NCBI GenBank assembly: GCA_017484285.1
Contig: JAFUTH010000005.1
Span: 1-64,000, forward strand
From: Treponema sp.
Lineage (GTDB): Bacteria > Spirochaetota > Spirochaetia > Treponematales > Treponemataceae
Length of the DNA: 64,000 nt
Direction of reading: 5' to 3'
The first letter of the stretch is position 1, and every line of letters starts with the position of its first letter. Below are positions 1-7,619 of this stretch, piece by piece. The notes beneath the pieces were generated by a model. That model searched no databases. It saw only the letters and a list, made by a program, of their open reading frames with translations, and was not told the origin of the DNA. Position numbers and translations under genes: made by a program.

Positions 1-52
1 TAAGACGCGCCGCCAGCGTTCGTTCTGAGCCAGGATCAAACTCTCCATGATT
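1..52 (-). rRNA. rrs: 16S ribosomal RNA, 5' end only (partial)
   Basis: The complement of positions 25-44 reads AGAGTTTGATCCTGGCTCAG, the universal 5' segment of bacterial 16S rRNA. It is followed by AACGAACGCTGGCGGCGCG, as in treponemes. Transcription runs leftward out of the window, so only about the first 50 bases are present. The exact mature 5' end (near 48-55) is inferred. Confidence 0.97.
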
Positions 53-240
53 ATCCTAAAGCCGCCGAGGCGGCTAAAGATCGCCACAAATCATCCTCTC
101 CCTGACCAACCATCTCATTGATTAGGAACCGCCGTCGGGGAAACCCCTCCCCTCCGGCTCTATGCTTTGTACATGCGTCCGTATCCGAGGCGCCCCGTCT
201 GGGGCCGCCTCGCCCTTCCTTTCCCTCACTGCGTCTGCCT

Positions 241-250
241 CTCAAAGAAC
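241..250 (-). promoter_or_regulatory. possible boxA-like antitermination site in the rRNA leader
   Basis: The minus strand reads GTTCTTTGAG here, inside the roughly 220-base leader between the rRNA promoter and 16S. It resembles the TGTTCTTTGA boxA core used by NusB/NusE antitermination complexes in rRNA leaders. A single short match; no boxB was identified. Confidence 0.35.
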
Positions 251-281
251 GCCCGCCGCCGTTCCGCGGCGGGTGAGAAGT

Positions 282-363
282 AATCTATCACACTCCCGCA
301 TCCCCGTCAATATGAATTCCCGCTTTTTTTTCACTTTTTTTTATTTTTTTTTCACTTTTTTTG
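282..363 (-). promoter_or_regulatory. rRNA operon promoter with A-tract UP element
   Basis: On the minus strand a -35 hexamer TTGACG (305-310) is followed after exactly 17 bases by a -10 hexamer TAGATT (282-287). Immediately upstream (about 313-363) are three long A-tracts separated by GTG and T, typical of an UP element bound by the alpha subunit of RNA polymerase. The inferred start site is near 275, giving a 16S leader of about 220 bases. The rest of 55-416 holds no gene. Confidence 0.8.
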
Positions 364-416
364 CGGAAGTCTAGGCAAAATCCAGCAAAATACCAAAATG
401 TCGTATAAAGAAAATG

Positions 417-1028
417 CTATTCGCCATCTTTTATGAGTGAATAAAATGATTTTATATAGTCAATAAATGAACCCCAGCTGAGAAATACACAAACGATAAA
501 AAGAGTCAGTGTGCTCCAGCGAAGCACTGCGATAATAACAGAACTCACAAATTCAGGAATGAACGAAAAATGGAAACGGATAAAACTCTCAAGCGTCAAG
601 AAGAAGAAACCTGAAATGATGTAAAATACAGTCTTTAGTTTTCCGCCTTTACGAGCAGCGATTGCAACCCCCTTTTTGAGAGCGGACATTCGCAAGAACG
701 ACTGTGTGAATTCTCGATACAAAATCAATACGAAGAGAACCATTGGCATGTAACCGGCGGAAACAGCGCATATGAACACGGTCAAATTTAAGATAACGTC
801 GGCAAAGGGGTCGAATATTTTTCCGAAGTCGCTGACCTCGTTGTATTTCCGGGCATAGTGACCGTCCCAATAATCAGTAAGTTCAAAAACAGCCAAAAGC
901 GGAATCATAATACATGCAGAAATAATTCCGAGTATGTCAGAATGAAGCCACACGGGAAGATTAAAAAGCACATAAAAAACCGGCGCAAAAAGCGCGCGCG
1001 CTAAAGTAAATCGATTAGAAACTTTCAT
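417..1028 (-). CDS. pgsA: CDP-alcohol phosphatidyltransferase, probable phosphatidylglycerophosphate synthase
   Basis: An integral membrane enzyme of 203 residues, the usual size for PgsA, which transfers a phosphatidyl group from CDP-diacylglycerol to glycerol-3-phosphate in acidic phospholipid synthesis. The CDP-alcohol signature is complete: DG, two residues, AR, eight residues, G, three residues, D, three residues, D (DGHYAR...G...D...D, about residues 53-75). Hydrophobic segments flank it. The start codon has no Shine-Dalgarno sequence. Instead a TATACT hexamer lies 8 bases upstream, suggesting a leaderless mRNA. The product could use another alcohol acceptor, since the motif alone does not separate PgsA from relatives. 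Confidence 0.85.
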   Translation of the reverse strand: MKVSNRFTLARALFAPVFYVLFNLPVWLHSDILGIISACIMIPLLAVFELTDYWDGHYARKYNEVSDFGKIFDPFADVILNLTVFICAVSAGYMPMVLFVLILYREFTQSFLRMSALKKGVAIAARKGGKLKTVFYIISGFFFLTLESFIRFHFSFIPEFVSSVIIAVLRWSTLTLFIVCVFLSWGSFIDYIKSFYSLIKDGE

Positions 1029-1036
1029 TGCTGTCT

Positions 1037-1065
1037 AGTATAGATTTTTACACTGAAAAAGTAAA
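1037..1065 (-). promoter_or_regulatory. pgsA promoter, leaderless type
   Basis: Minus-strand TTTACT (1060-1065), 17-base spacer, TATACT (1037-1042), then only 8 bases to the ATG at 1028. A start site about 7 bases after the -10 would fall at or next to the A of the ATG. Confidence 0.6.
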
Positions 1066-1094
1066 TGCAAGAATAGACTGGGAATCAAGGCATG

Positions 1095-1928
1095 CTAGAT
1101 TTCACGGATTAATTCACAACGAAATGCACCGGAATGGAAAACGACATGTACAGAAAACAAACTCGGATACAACAATCCGTCAGGAATCGGGATTTCAATG
1201 AGTTCAGTCTTAAAATGTACGAGGACAAATCGGGCATACTTCTGAAAAAATCGATATTTGAGCAAACCAAATGAGCGTTCCTGCTCAAAGAAAGCGAGAT
1301 CAGATGCTGCTGGATGCGCAGAAATTGTTTCATCACGCGAAATACGCTCATGAGAATACTCAAGGCAAGCCCAGTTTCGCCGTATTGGCAGAATCAAGAT
1401 ACTGGGGAGACCGCAAGACTTCATCAAGAGAAAGGGCGCATCTTCTGAATAACGGGGAATATGCACGCCATCAAGCACCAACTCCTGCTCATCGATGACA
1501 AGAGAGCAGACATCTTTTTGCTCACCGAACCATTTCTGAAGAAAGCGGGCTGTCAAAATCGACAAGCATCCATAGAGCACGATGGTGACGGGAATCAGAA
1601 TCTTCCAAAAAAGAGAAAGCAGTGCCGAAAACAAAAAAACGCCCAACAGGATTTCAAGATAATGAGGATGAGCTGCGCTAAAACCCAAAAACCAAAAAAG
1701 CTCTCTCTCGGTGAAAACAAGAATCGTATACAGTATAGCGGCAATGCTTAAAAAAAGGCAGATGCTCACAAATCGTGTCGCACGAAACGAAGAACCTTTT
1801 TTTGACGGGAAGCACATTCTGAGCGCAGAACCGGCGGCAAAACCAACAAGGATGACGCAAGAAAATGCACAACACTGGACGATAAAAGCAACGTCTGTAT
1901 TTTGAAAAAAAGACGACAACAAACTCAC
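1095..1928 (-). CDS. hypothetical membrane protein
   Basis: 277 residues, no recognised family. About four hydrophobic segments occupy residues 13-36, 53-72, 90-108 and 109-130. They are followed by a roughly 145-residue soluble C-terminal part that contains a short beta-rich stretch. The start is a GTG whose first bases overlap the TGA of the upstream kinase-like gene (GTGA), so the two are probably translationally coupled. Position between a cytidylate-kinase-like gene and pgsA hints at an envelope or lipid role, but that is only context. Confidence 0.6.
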   Translation of the reverse strand: MSLLSSFFQNTDVAFIVQCCAFSCVILVGFAAGSALRMCFPSKKGSSFRATRFVSICLFLSIAAILYTILVFTERELFWFLGFSAAHPHYLEILLGVFLFSALLSLFWKILIPVTIVLYGCLSILTARFLQKWFGEQKDVCSLVIDEQELVLDGVHIPRYSEDAPFLLMKSCGLPSILILPIRRNWACLEYSHERISRDETISAHPAASDLAFFEQERSFGLLKYRFFQKYARFVLVHFKTELIEIPIPDGLLYPSLFSVHVVFHSGAFRCELIREI

Positions 1929-2749
1929 TGCCGGTACGCCTTAAAGTCCTGCACAATGCTGATGACAGAATTGATTTCATAATCAGGAAGCTCGCACGAA
2001 ACAATCGTTAAAGCCTTTTCGACAATCGCAGACGAGTCAGCGACGCCATGCAACGTAATTCGTTTGTTTTCGATGGATGCACGCAAAAAATTGATGTTCA
2101 GGTTGTAATCAAAAACGAGCATGTTGACAATTCGCTGTCCAATCAGCAATTCCTCGATTTTTTTGTGCCCCGTTGCATCTTTTTCGGGCGTAACGCAACT
2201 TTTCGTCAGTGCCAAAAGCGAAGCGACGATAGAATCGACGTCAAGCATCGCCGTATTCACAAGAACATGGAACATTGCCGGGTCATGAATGTCAAAATTG
2301 AAAAAGCCTTTGTGAAATCCTTTTTGCTGCGCCTCGCTCTCTGCAATCTTCTTCGCGGCGGTTTTAAAACTACAATGCAATTCTTTTTGAAGCCGATCGG
2401 TACGCACGCGTTCATCAGCAATAAACCGGCAAGAAACATGATTCTCTAACTCCTTGAGAATGATGAAAGAACCACGCCCGACGATGACACAATTATTTTG
2501 CGATGCAGCCTCAAATATTGCCGTTTGAAGATAATTCAGATATTCGTCGCGACCACGGGTAAGTGCCGCAAGAAAACCGAGCTTCCGTTCGTCAAATTTT
2601 GCAAGTTTTGCAGCAGGAAAGCCAAGTTCGACGATGCGATTCTCGATTTCTTTTTTACCGAAGTATGCATAGCCAAGTTCTTCGGCAATTTTTGCACTAA
2701 TTTCATCACCAAGAGAAGCCAACTGTCGAGAAACTGTAATAATCGCCAT
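1925..2749 (-). CDS. cytidylate-kinase-like family protein
   Basis: 274 residues. The start is set at 2749 because the ATG there is preceded by GGAGGAGATT, a strong ribosome binding site; an upstream in-frame extension lacks one. The N-terminus MAIITVSRQLASLGDEISAK resembles the cytidylate-kinase-like family (Cytidylate_kin2), in which the P-loop is a diverged SRQxxSxG rather than a classical GxxGxGK. VIVGRGSFII and a DERV segment follow in family order. The last 90 residues look like a separate small domain. The family binds nucleotides, but its substrate is generally unknown. The gene is not the housekeeping cmk. Confidence 0.65.
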   Translation of the reverse strand: MAIITVSRQLASLGDEISAKIAEELGYAYFGKKEIENRIVELGFPAAKLAKFDERKLGFLAALTRGRDEYLNYLQTAIFEAASQNNCVIVGRGSFIILKELENHVSCRFIADERVRTDRLQKELHCSFKTAAKKIAESEAQQKGFHKGFFNFDIHDPAMFHVLVNTAMLDVDSIVASLLALTKSCVTPEKDATGHKKIEELLIGQRIVNMLVFDYNLNINFLRASIENKRITLHGVADSSAIVEKALTIVSCELPDYEINSVISIVQDFKAYRQ

Positions 2750-2820
2750 AATCTCCTCCGCGTGAAAAAAATTGAAGTCACATGCATGAAGTTTTTCTCT
2801 CTTAATTATCGACTTTATTG

Positions 2821-2826
2821 TATAAT
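2821..2826 (+). promoter_or_regulatory. -10 box upstream of the Nudix gene
   Basis: A perfect TATAAT lies 39 bases before the ATG at 2866, with a good AGGAG ribosome binding site at 2855-2859. No clear -35 hexamer is visible at 16-18 bases spacing. Confidence 0.45.
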
Positions 2827-2865
2827 AAGTGTAGATAAAATCAAACACTTTTTCAGGAGACACTT

Positions 2866-3414
2866 ATGGCTTGCAGAAATCTTGAATGGAACGAACTTTC
2901 TCAGCGGGAACTCTTACAAACCCCCGTCCTAACGGTAAATGAAATCACATCGGCAGCACCAAACGGAGAAAACGGAACGTACATCGTCATGGACGCCCCC
3001 GATTGGGTTATCGTCATTCCCGAAATTGACGGGAAATTCCTTATGGTTCGGCAGTGGCGACATGGAAACAAATCAGTGAGCATCGAATTTCCGGGCGGAG
3101 TCATAAATCGTGGCGAAAAACCAGAAGATGCCGCACGGCGCGAAACGGAAGAAGAAACGGGATACAAGGCGGAAAAACTCACCTATCTGGGCTGCGCAAA
3201 TCCAAATCCGGCGTTGATGCGAAACAGAGTGCATTTTTTTGCCGCGGAAAATTTAGTCAGCACTGGCGTACAGCATTTGGATGACGATGAATTTGTCGAA
3301 TATCTGGAGATTCCGGTCGACGAAGTGTATGAGAAAATCGGAAGCCCAGAATACCCTCATGCGCTCATGATGTCCGCGTTGTTGCGCTACAAGCTGCTCA
3401 AAGAAAAAAAATAG
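2866..3414 (+). CDS. Nudix hydrolase, ADP-ribose pyrophosphatase type
   Basis: 182 residues with a complete Nudix box at residues 78-100: G-x5-E-x7-RE-T-EEE-T-GY, where the REx2EE residues bind the divalent cation. Length and the preceding GGVINRGE region fit the ADP-ribose/nucleoside-diphosphate-sugar pyrophosphatase branch (NudF-like), which cleaves ADP-ribose to AMP and ribose-5-phosphate in the cytoplasm. It is transcribed divergently from the kinase-like gene, alone on its strand. The exact substrate cannot be read from the sequence. Confidence 0.85.
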   Translation: MACRNLEWNELSQRELLQTPVLTVNEITSAAPNGENGTYIVMDAPDWVIVIPEIDGKFLMVRQWRHGNKSVSIEFPGGVINRGEKPEDAARRETEEETGYKAEKLTYLGCANPNPALMRNRVHFFAAENLVSTGVQHLDDDEFVEYLEIPVDEVYEKIGSPEYPHALMMSALLRYKLLKEKK

Positions 3415-3436
3415 CCCCGCACGTTCAGCGCAGGGC
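3405..3436 (-). terminator. rho-independent terminator after the LysM-protein gene
   Basis: Minus strand: GCCCTGC, 9-base loop, GCGGGGC, then TATTTTTTTT. It overlaps the last codons and TAG of the convergent Nudix gene. Confidence 0.75.
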
Positions 3437-3444
3437 AGCTTTGA

Positions 3445-4140
3445 TTATCGGTTTGCTGTGTACGGGTCGTATTTTTTTGAGGGATTATACACGCCCTCAC
3501 GATACTCGCCGGTAATGCTCGGAATCTTCATCTTCATTCCGGGAAGAATGAGATTCGGGTCATTCGGCTTCGGCATGTTGGTTTTGTTTGCCTGATACAA
3601 ATTCTCCCATAAGAGCGGGTTGTCGTATACATACGGACGACCAGAGATGTTCCAGTAACAGTCTTTTGTTTCTGCCCACGGACGGACGACATAATACTCC
3701 GGCAACGGTGTGATTTCTTTTATGTCGGCAAGCGCCTCAAGCACCTGTTTTGCAAATGCGGTCGCCGAAATATAATCCTCGCCGTTGTATGATTCCTGCG
3801 CATTTGCGTATGCCTGTTGCGCAGATGAATATGCCATCGGAAAATTGCGCTCGGCATTAATGCTTTTCGCATATTCGAGTTTTTTTGCCGCTTGCTTCAT
3901 CACCGCGTCACAATCCGCCTTCGCGAGCATTTTTTTGACAAATTCTTCTGAAAGAATCGCATTTTCCTCAGCCTTTTGCGCATACTCTTCTGCGAGCATG
4001 TATTCTCCCGCGTCGAGTGCATTCTGGGCTTTTTTTGTATATTCATCGGCCAATTTTTGATACGTGTTGTTTTTGTAGCTTACGGCGAAAATCAATGAAG
4101 TTGCGAAAAACAACGTTGCGACAATTACACTTTTTTTCAT
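3445..4140 (-). CDS. exported LysM-domain protein with helical repeats
   Basis: 231 residues. A signal peptide (residues 1-19, MKKSVIVATLFFATSLIFA) precedes a helical, Ala/Glu-rich region of about 110 residues with repeated patterns such as AEEYAQKAEENA, like short TPR or coiled-coil units. The C-terminal part (about 147-208) begins YVVRPWAETKDCYWNISG, contains NPLLWENLYQANK and ends with LILPGMKMKIP, a LysM peptidoglycan-binding fold. The ATG overlaps the TGA of the upstream lipoprotein (ATGA), so the two are coupled and likely form a periplasmic pair that links an outer structure to peptidoglycan. The specific function is unknown. Confidence 0.75.
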   Translation of the reverse strand: MKKSVIVATLFFATSLIFAVSYKNNTYQKLADEYTKKAQNALDAGEYMLAEEYAQKAEENAILSEEFVKKMLAKADCDAVMKQAAKKLEYAKSINAERNFPMAYSSAQQAYANAQESYNGEDYISATAFAKQVLEALADIKEITPLPEYYVVRPWAETKDCYWNISGRPYVYDNPLLWENLYQANKTNMPKPNDPNLILPGMKMKIPSITGEYREGVYNPSKKYDPYTANR

Positions 4141-5189
4141 TTTGCTTCTCCTTCAGCGACAGGGGCAGCTTCTGTTGCCTGTTCATCCAATGCGGCGGCA
4201 GTTTTTGCGTCCTCACTGCTCTCAACGTCGATAACAGCATCATCAGGATTTGCGAAATTGTCCTCTTCTAGGAGAACCGCATCTTCCTTTTCGATTCCTG
4301 CGACCTCACCTTCCAACGGCGCGATTGAATCAGCCTCAACCGAATACGTTTCGGCTTCCGCAACACGTTTTTTTGCCCGCTCAATGGCAGCCTGAGCAGC
4401 GGCACGATTCGCAGAAACGGTTTCGTATAGTTTGAGGAATGTCTCTTTTGCAGATTTGTAGCCTTTATATGCGCCCTCAATATCTTTGGTGACATATGAG
4501 GAATCAGCTTTTTTGAACGTATCAGATGCAGCGGTATATTCCGCTTTTTTTGCGACACCCGCTTTTACACTATCAGCTTGTTTTTTTGCGTCGAGAGCGG
4601 CGGCACGTTCTGTTTGCGCAAGACGCGTCATATTCTGGAGAAAAAGTGCAGAATAAGCAGCGAGTGCCTTTTCTGCCTGATCAAGCATGTCCTTTCCGAC
4701 TCCATTCTGTGAAACAGTGTCGTAATCAGCGAGTGCTTTTTCGGCATCAGCGTCGGAGAATCCAAGCTCATCGGCGCGTTCTTTCATTTTTCGTGCTTCA
4801 GATGCTTTCGCCAACGAATTGAATTTCGCGATGACATCTTCTATGCGGTCTGAATGGTCTTTAGAAGGCTCTTTTTCAACGCCGTCTTTGACTTCTGCAT
4901 AATAGGTGTCAGTCGCTGCAAACAAGTCTGGGTAATACGTTTGAGCATCGGCATCAATCGCCTCCTGACGAGCCTTTTCTGCCTTCTCCAAGAGTGCTTT
5001 ATTTTTCTCAGAAAAATCTTCAGCAGGAACTTCTGGAACGACCTCTGGCTGTGGCTCTTCTTCTTTAGGCGGTTCTTCAACGACAGCCGGCGCGACATCG
5101 ACTTCCGGTTCAGCAGTCGGTGTTGAGCCACAAGACATAAATGAAATTATCATGGCAAAAGCAGTAACGGTAAGCAAATACTTTTTCAC
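4137..5189 (-). CDS. lipoprotein with long helical (coiled-coil-like) region
   Basis: 350 residues. Lipoprotein signal peptide ending ISFMSC, a relaxed spirochaetal lipobox with Cys20. Then a Pro/Glu/Val-rich linker (residues 26-55) and about 230 residues of Ala/Lys/Glu-rich helices (KALLEKAEKARQEAIDAD and similar), and an acidic tail. The start is a GTG at 5189 with GGGAGGAAATAA in front. It is the first gene of a two-gene unit with the LysM protein, has its own promoter at 5245-5273, and probably acts as a periplasmic structural lipoprotein. No enzyme motif seen. Confidence 0.7.
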   Translation of the reverse strand: MKKYLLTVTAFAMIISFMSCGSTPTAEPEVDVAPAVVEEPPKEEEPQPEVVPEVPAEDFSEKNKALLEKAEKARQEAIDADAQTYYPDLFAATDTYYAEVKDGVEKEPSKDHSDRIEDVIAKFNSLAKASEARKMKERADELGFSDADAEKALADYDTVSQNGVGKDMLDQAEKALAAYSALFLQNMTRLAQTERAAALDAKKQADSVKAGVAKKAEYTAASDTFKKADSSYVTKDIEGAYKGYKSAKETFLKLYETVSANRAAAQAAIERAKKRVAEAETYSVEADSIAPLEGEVAGIEKEDAVLLEEDNFANPDDAVIDVESSEDAKTAAALDEQATEAAPVAEGEAK

Positions 5190-5244
5190 TTATTTCCTCC
5201 CTAAACGGTTTTATTCAGACTATAATATCGGAATTTCCACGTAA

Positions 5245-5273
5245 ATTATAAAGTAGAAACAAAGCAGACGCAA
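5245..5273 (-). promoter_or_regulatory. promoter of the lipoprotein-LysM operon
   Basis: Minus strand TTGCGT (5268-5273), 17 bases, TATAAT (5245-5250). The start codon at 5189 follows after a leader of about 50 bases with a strong ribosome binding site. Confidence 0.7.
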
Positions 5274-5317
5274 GAAAACACGGAAAAGAAAAAGATGCGC
5301 GAAGGATTTTTTTGATT

Positions 5318-5323
5318 TATAAT
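5318..5323 (+). promoter_or_regulatory. -10 box of the PC4-like gene
   Basis: Perfect TATAAT 61 bases before the ATG at 5385. Ribosome binding site CGGAGG at 5372-5377. No convincing -35 hexamer. Confidence 0.45.
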
Positions 5324-5384
5324 ACATAAAATCTCCCAAACGTATATTTAGAGATTTCTAACGGATTAAGAAACGGAGGCACAA

Positions 5385-5612
5385 ATGGCAGAGAATTTCA
5401 CCTTTGAGTTTATGGGCGACCACCTTGTTGTATCAGAAGGAAGCGGTGGCTGGAATCTTGAGCTAAACAAAATCTCTTGGAACAAAAAACCGGCAAAGTA
5501 TGATTTAAGAAGCTGGTCAGCCGACCATCAAAAAATGGGCAAAGGTGTTACACTGACCGCAGAAGAACTGAAAAAGCTGCGGGATTTGCTCAGCACAATT
5601 GAGATAAGCTAA
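5385..5612 (+). CDS. PC4/YdbC-like single-strand nucleic-acid-binding protein
   Basis: 75 residues. Sequence pattern LVVSEGSGGWNLELNKISW, then KYDLRSWSADH, then MGKGVTLTAEELKKL matches the bacterial YdbC branch of the transcriptional coactivator PC4 fold, a small beta-sheet/helix domain that dimerises and binds single-stranded DNA or RNA. Probably a nucleoid- or transcription-associated protein. Its stop and that of convergent holA are 4 bases apart inside a small inverted repeat (ATAAGC/GCTTAT), with no real terminator between them. Confidence 0.8.
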   Translation: MAENFTFEFMGDHLVVSEGSGGWNLELNKISWNKKPAKYDLRSWSADHQKMGKGVTLTAEELKKLRDLLSTIEIS

Positions 5613-5616
5613 GTGC

Positions 5617-6630
5617 TTATTCGTAGACTGCTGTCCGCCCACCATTCTTCATGATGATTTCGTAAAGCAGGAGCGAGAGCTGCGTCTCCTGCATAGTGGT
5701 GCCTGTCGAGCGAATCTCGGAATCAGTGCTCGCAATAGAGGCTAGAATTGCCGCGCACTGACCGAACGTCCACACCCGCGAAGCCCGCGCATACTGTGTA
5801 CGCGCCGTTTTGCTCGTGAAGCCCTTCGTTTTGAGCGCAAAATCGTCAAGATATGCTCCACCCGCGTGAATCGAATGCCACAACTCCAAGCGACGGAAGC
5901 ACGAGGCAAGCCCCGCAAGAATCATGACAGGGCTGTTGTTTTTTGTAAGGAGAATTTTTTGCAAAATTGAAAGCGCAGACTCAAGCCGTGCAGAAGCAGC
6001 ATCCGAGGGATTCGCCATTGCATCAAAGAGGGAAAAGGCGGATTCTTCGCGGTTATGCGCCAGAATCTGTTCCACATCGGATTCCGTGACTTCATGATCT
6101 TTTGCAAAACAGAGAAAAAATCGATTGCATTCAGTGCGGAGAGCCTCGGTGTTGCTTTCTGTAAGCTCAAGAATCGAATCAACGGCATCAGGCGCGATTG
6201 CGTAGCCATTTTTGCGAAAATAATTCCGAACCCAATCTCCGAGCCTGCTTTCATCAATTGCCCAAAAGATTTGCTTATGCTCATTTGGCACAAGTTTCGT
6301 GAGTTTTGCATCGACGGAAATCTCATCGGAGACAAGGATGAGCGTGGCTGTGTCTTTCGCAGTTTTGAGCCATGAGGCAATAAGCTCGATTTCTTCTTTT
6401 TTTTTGAGCAGCTCGGCTTCTCGTAAAACGACACATGTTGCAGGAATAAAGAGCGATTCGGTCTGTAGTTTTGCGATGATGTCCTCAATTTTAGAGTCGG
6501 ATGCATACAAAAGATAACTGTCGAGGTCGCCAAACTTTTTTGTAAGAGAATTTTTTATTGTCTCAACCTGCTCGTTCCGGTTTCCAATTTCTGGACCGGT
6601 AAAAAGGTAAATCGGTGCTGCCATTGCCAC
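5617..6630 (-). CDS. holA: DNA polymerase III delta subunit
   Basis: 337 residues, normal HolA length. Delta opens the beta clamp within the clamp-loader complex. The N-terminal AAA+-like region (IYLFTGPEIGNRNEQVETI) lacks a working Walker A, as expected for delta. LLYASDSKIEDIIAKL and LFIPATCVVLREAELLKK match the family, and the C-terminal collar domain contains FRRLELWHSI and the QLSLLLYEII end. The first start is a GTG at 6630, with ATG two codons later. It lies 13 bases after lexA and is probably co-transcribed. Confidence 0.88.
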   Translation of the reverse strand: MAMAAPIYLFTGPEIGNRNEQVETIKNSLTKKFGDLDSYLLYASDSKIEDIIAKLQTESLFIPATCVVLREAELLKKKEEIELIASWLKTAKDTATLILVSDEISVDAKLTKLVPNEHKQIFWAIDESRLGDWVRNYFRKNGYAIAPDAVDSILELTESNTEALRTECNRFFLCFAKDHEVTESDVEQILAHNREESAFSLFDAMANPSDAASARLESALSILQKILLTKNNSPVMILAGLASCFRRLELWHSIHAGGAYLDDFALKTKGFTSKTARTQYARASRVWTFGQCAAILASIASTDSEIRSTGTTMQETQLSLLLYEIIMKNGGRTAVYE

Positions 6631-6643
6631 ACAAATTCAAAAG

Positions 6644-7252
6644 CTAGTATGTGCGCACGATGTTTGAAAGGATTCCCACAATCGTAACATCTGTTGAATA
6701 AATCGGCTGGAATGCTGCATTTTCTGGCTGCAAGCGCACTCGGTCAGCTTCTTTGTAGAATCGCTTGAGTGTGATTGCATTATCGATAACCGCAACAACA
6801 ATCTGTCCGTCAACAGCTGTTTGAGCCTGCTCAACGACCGCCAAATCCCCCTCAAGGATACCGGCCTCTATCATGCTCTGCCCACGAACACGGAGCGCAA
6901 AATAACTTTTGCCAGGACGAACGAAGGGCTCCGTGAGATTGACATAGCCATCAAGATTCTCTTCGCTCAAGAGCGGCTTTCCTGCGGCAACGGTGCCCAA
7001 AAGCGGAACTTTTTTGACAAAGGCCTCTGGCTCAGATGTTGCACCAGAAATAACACTGATGGAACGAGCGCGCTTTTGGCTCTGCGAAAGATAGCCCTTC
7101 TTTTGAAGCGCGGCGATATGATCCTGCACGGCACGCAATGAAATACCGAAATGGTCACCAATCTCGCGAACTGTCGGCGGATAATGATTTTCTGTGCTGA
7201 AACTAGAGATAAAGTTCAAAACTTCCTGCTGTCGTTCTGTAATTTGTCGCAT
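6644..7252 (-). CDS. lexA: LexA repressor (SOS response)
   Basis: 202 residues. N-terminal winged helix (residues 1-65; TVREIGDHFGISLRAVQDHI is the recognition region). Self-cleavage site Ala90-Gly91 in GTVAAGKPLL. Catalytic Ser126 in RGQSMIEAGI and Lys163 in ITLKRFY, so the autoproteolytic dyad is intact. It represses DNA-damage genes until RecA filaments trigger cleavage. Ribosome binding site AAGGAG before the ATG. Upstream is hpr, downstream holA, so this operon joins PTS signalling, SOS control and replication genes. No convincing LexA box is visible immediately upstream. Confidence 0.93.
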   Translation of the reverse strand: MRQITERQQEVLNFISSFSTENHYPPTVREIGDHFGISLRAVQDHIAALQKKGYLSQSQKRARSISVISGATSEPEAFVKKVPLLGTVAAGKPLLSEENLDGYVNLTEPFVRPGKSYFALRVRGQSMIEAGILEGDLAVVEQAQTAVDGQIVVAVIDNAITLKRFYKEADRVRLQPENAAFQPIYSTDVTIVGILSNIVRTY

Positions 7253-7279
7253 ATTAAACTCCTTGCACCGGGGATAGAC

Positions 7280-7546
7280 CTAGTCTTCTTCAAATTTGCT
7301 GTCAAACAGCTGGGCAATCGCCGACACAGCTTCTTTTTCGTCGGGACCGTCAGCCTTTAATGTAAGCTGCGTGTTGTACCCTGCCGCCATGGTGATAACA
7401 CCCATGATTGATTTTGCATTTACCGTTGCAGAATCTTTTTCGAGGGTGATTTCTGCCGAAAATTTGTTCGCAGTCTGGGCAATCAATGCAGCAGGCCGAG
7501 CGTGAATGCCAGCGCGGTTGCCAACAGTTAAGATTTTTTCTGTCAT
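7280..7546 (-). CDS. ptsH: HPr phosphocarrier protein
   Basis: 88 residues. His15 in AGIHARPA is the phosphoenolpyruvate-dependent phosphorylation site, and Ser46 in AKSIMGVITM is the regulatory site used by HPr kinase. Both are present. A kinase gene lies immediately upstream at 7620-8624, so the sugar-state switch HPr/HPr-Ser-P is probably functional. Many treponemes carry HPr without a full sugar-transport PTS and are thought to use it for regulation; whether a full PTS exists here cannot be judged from this window. GAGAGG ribosome binding site. Confidence 0.95.
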   Translation of the reverse strand: MTEKILTVGNRAGIHARPAALIAQTANKFSAEITLEKDSATVNAKSIMGVITMAAGYNTQLTLKADGPDEKEAVSAIAQLFDSKFEED

Positions 7547-7619
7547 AATACAAACCTCTCTTTATTTATGATGAACTTAAAAAAGCCATTTTATTTTTTG
7601 CCACAACGCCTATCAAAAC

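Noticed and set aside
313-363. Open frame and T-rich run before pgsA as a small gene or terminator
   Set aside because: The T-run is the complement of the A-tract UP element of the rRNA promoter, has no stem before it, and the frame has no ribosome binding site.
7280-7305. TTTGACAGCAAA as a LexA operator just before lexA
   Set aside because: It lies within the last codons of hpr, which dictate the sequence (Phe-Asp-Ser-Lys). The spacing is 4, not 5, of the TTTG-N5-CAAA site known in Leptospira.
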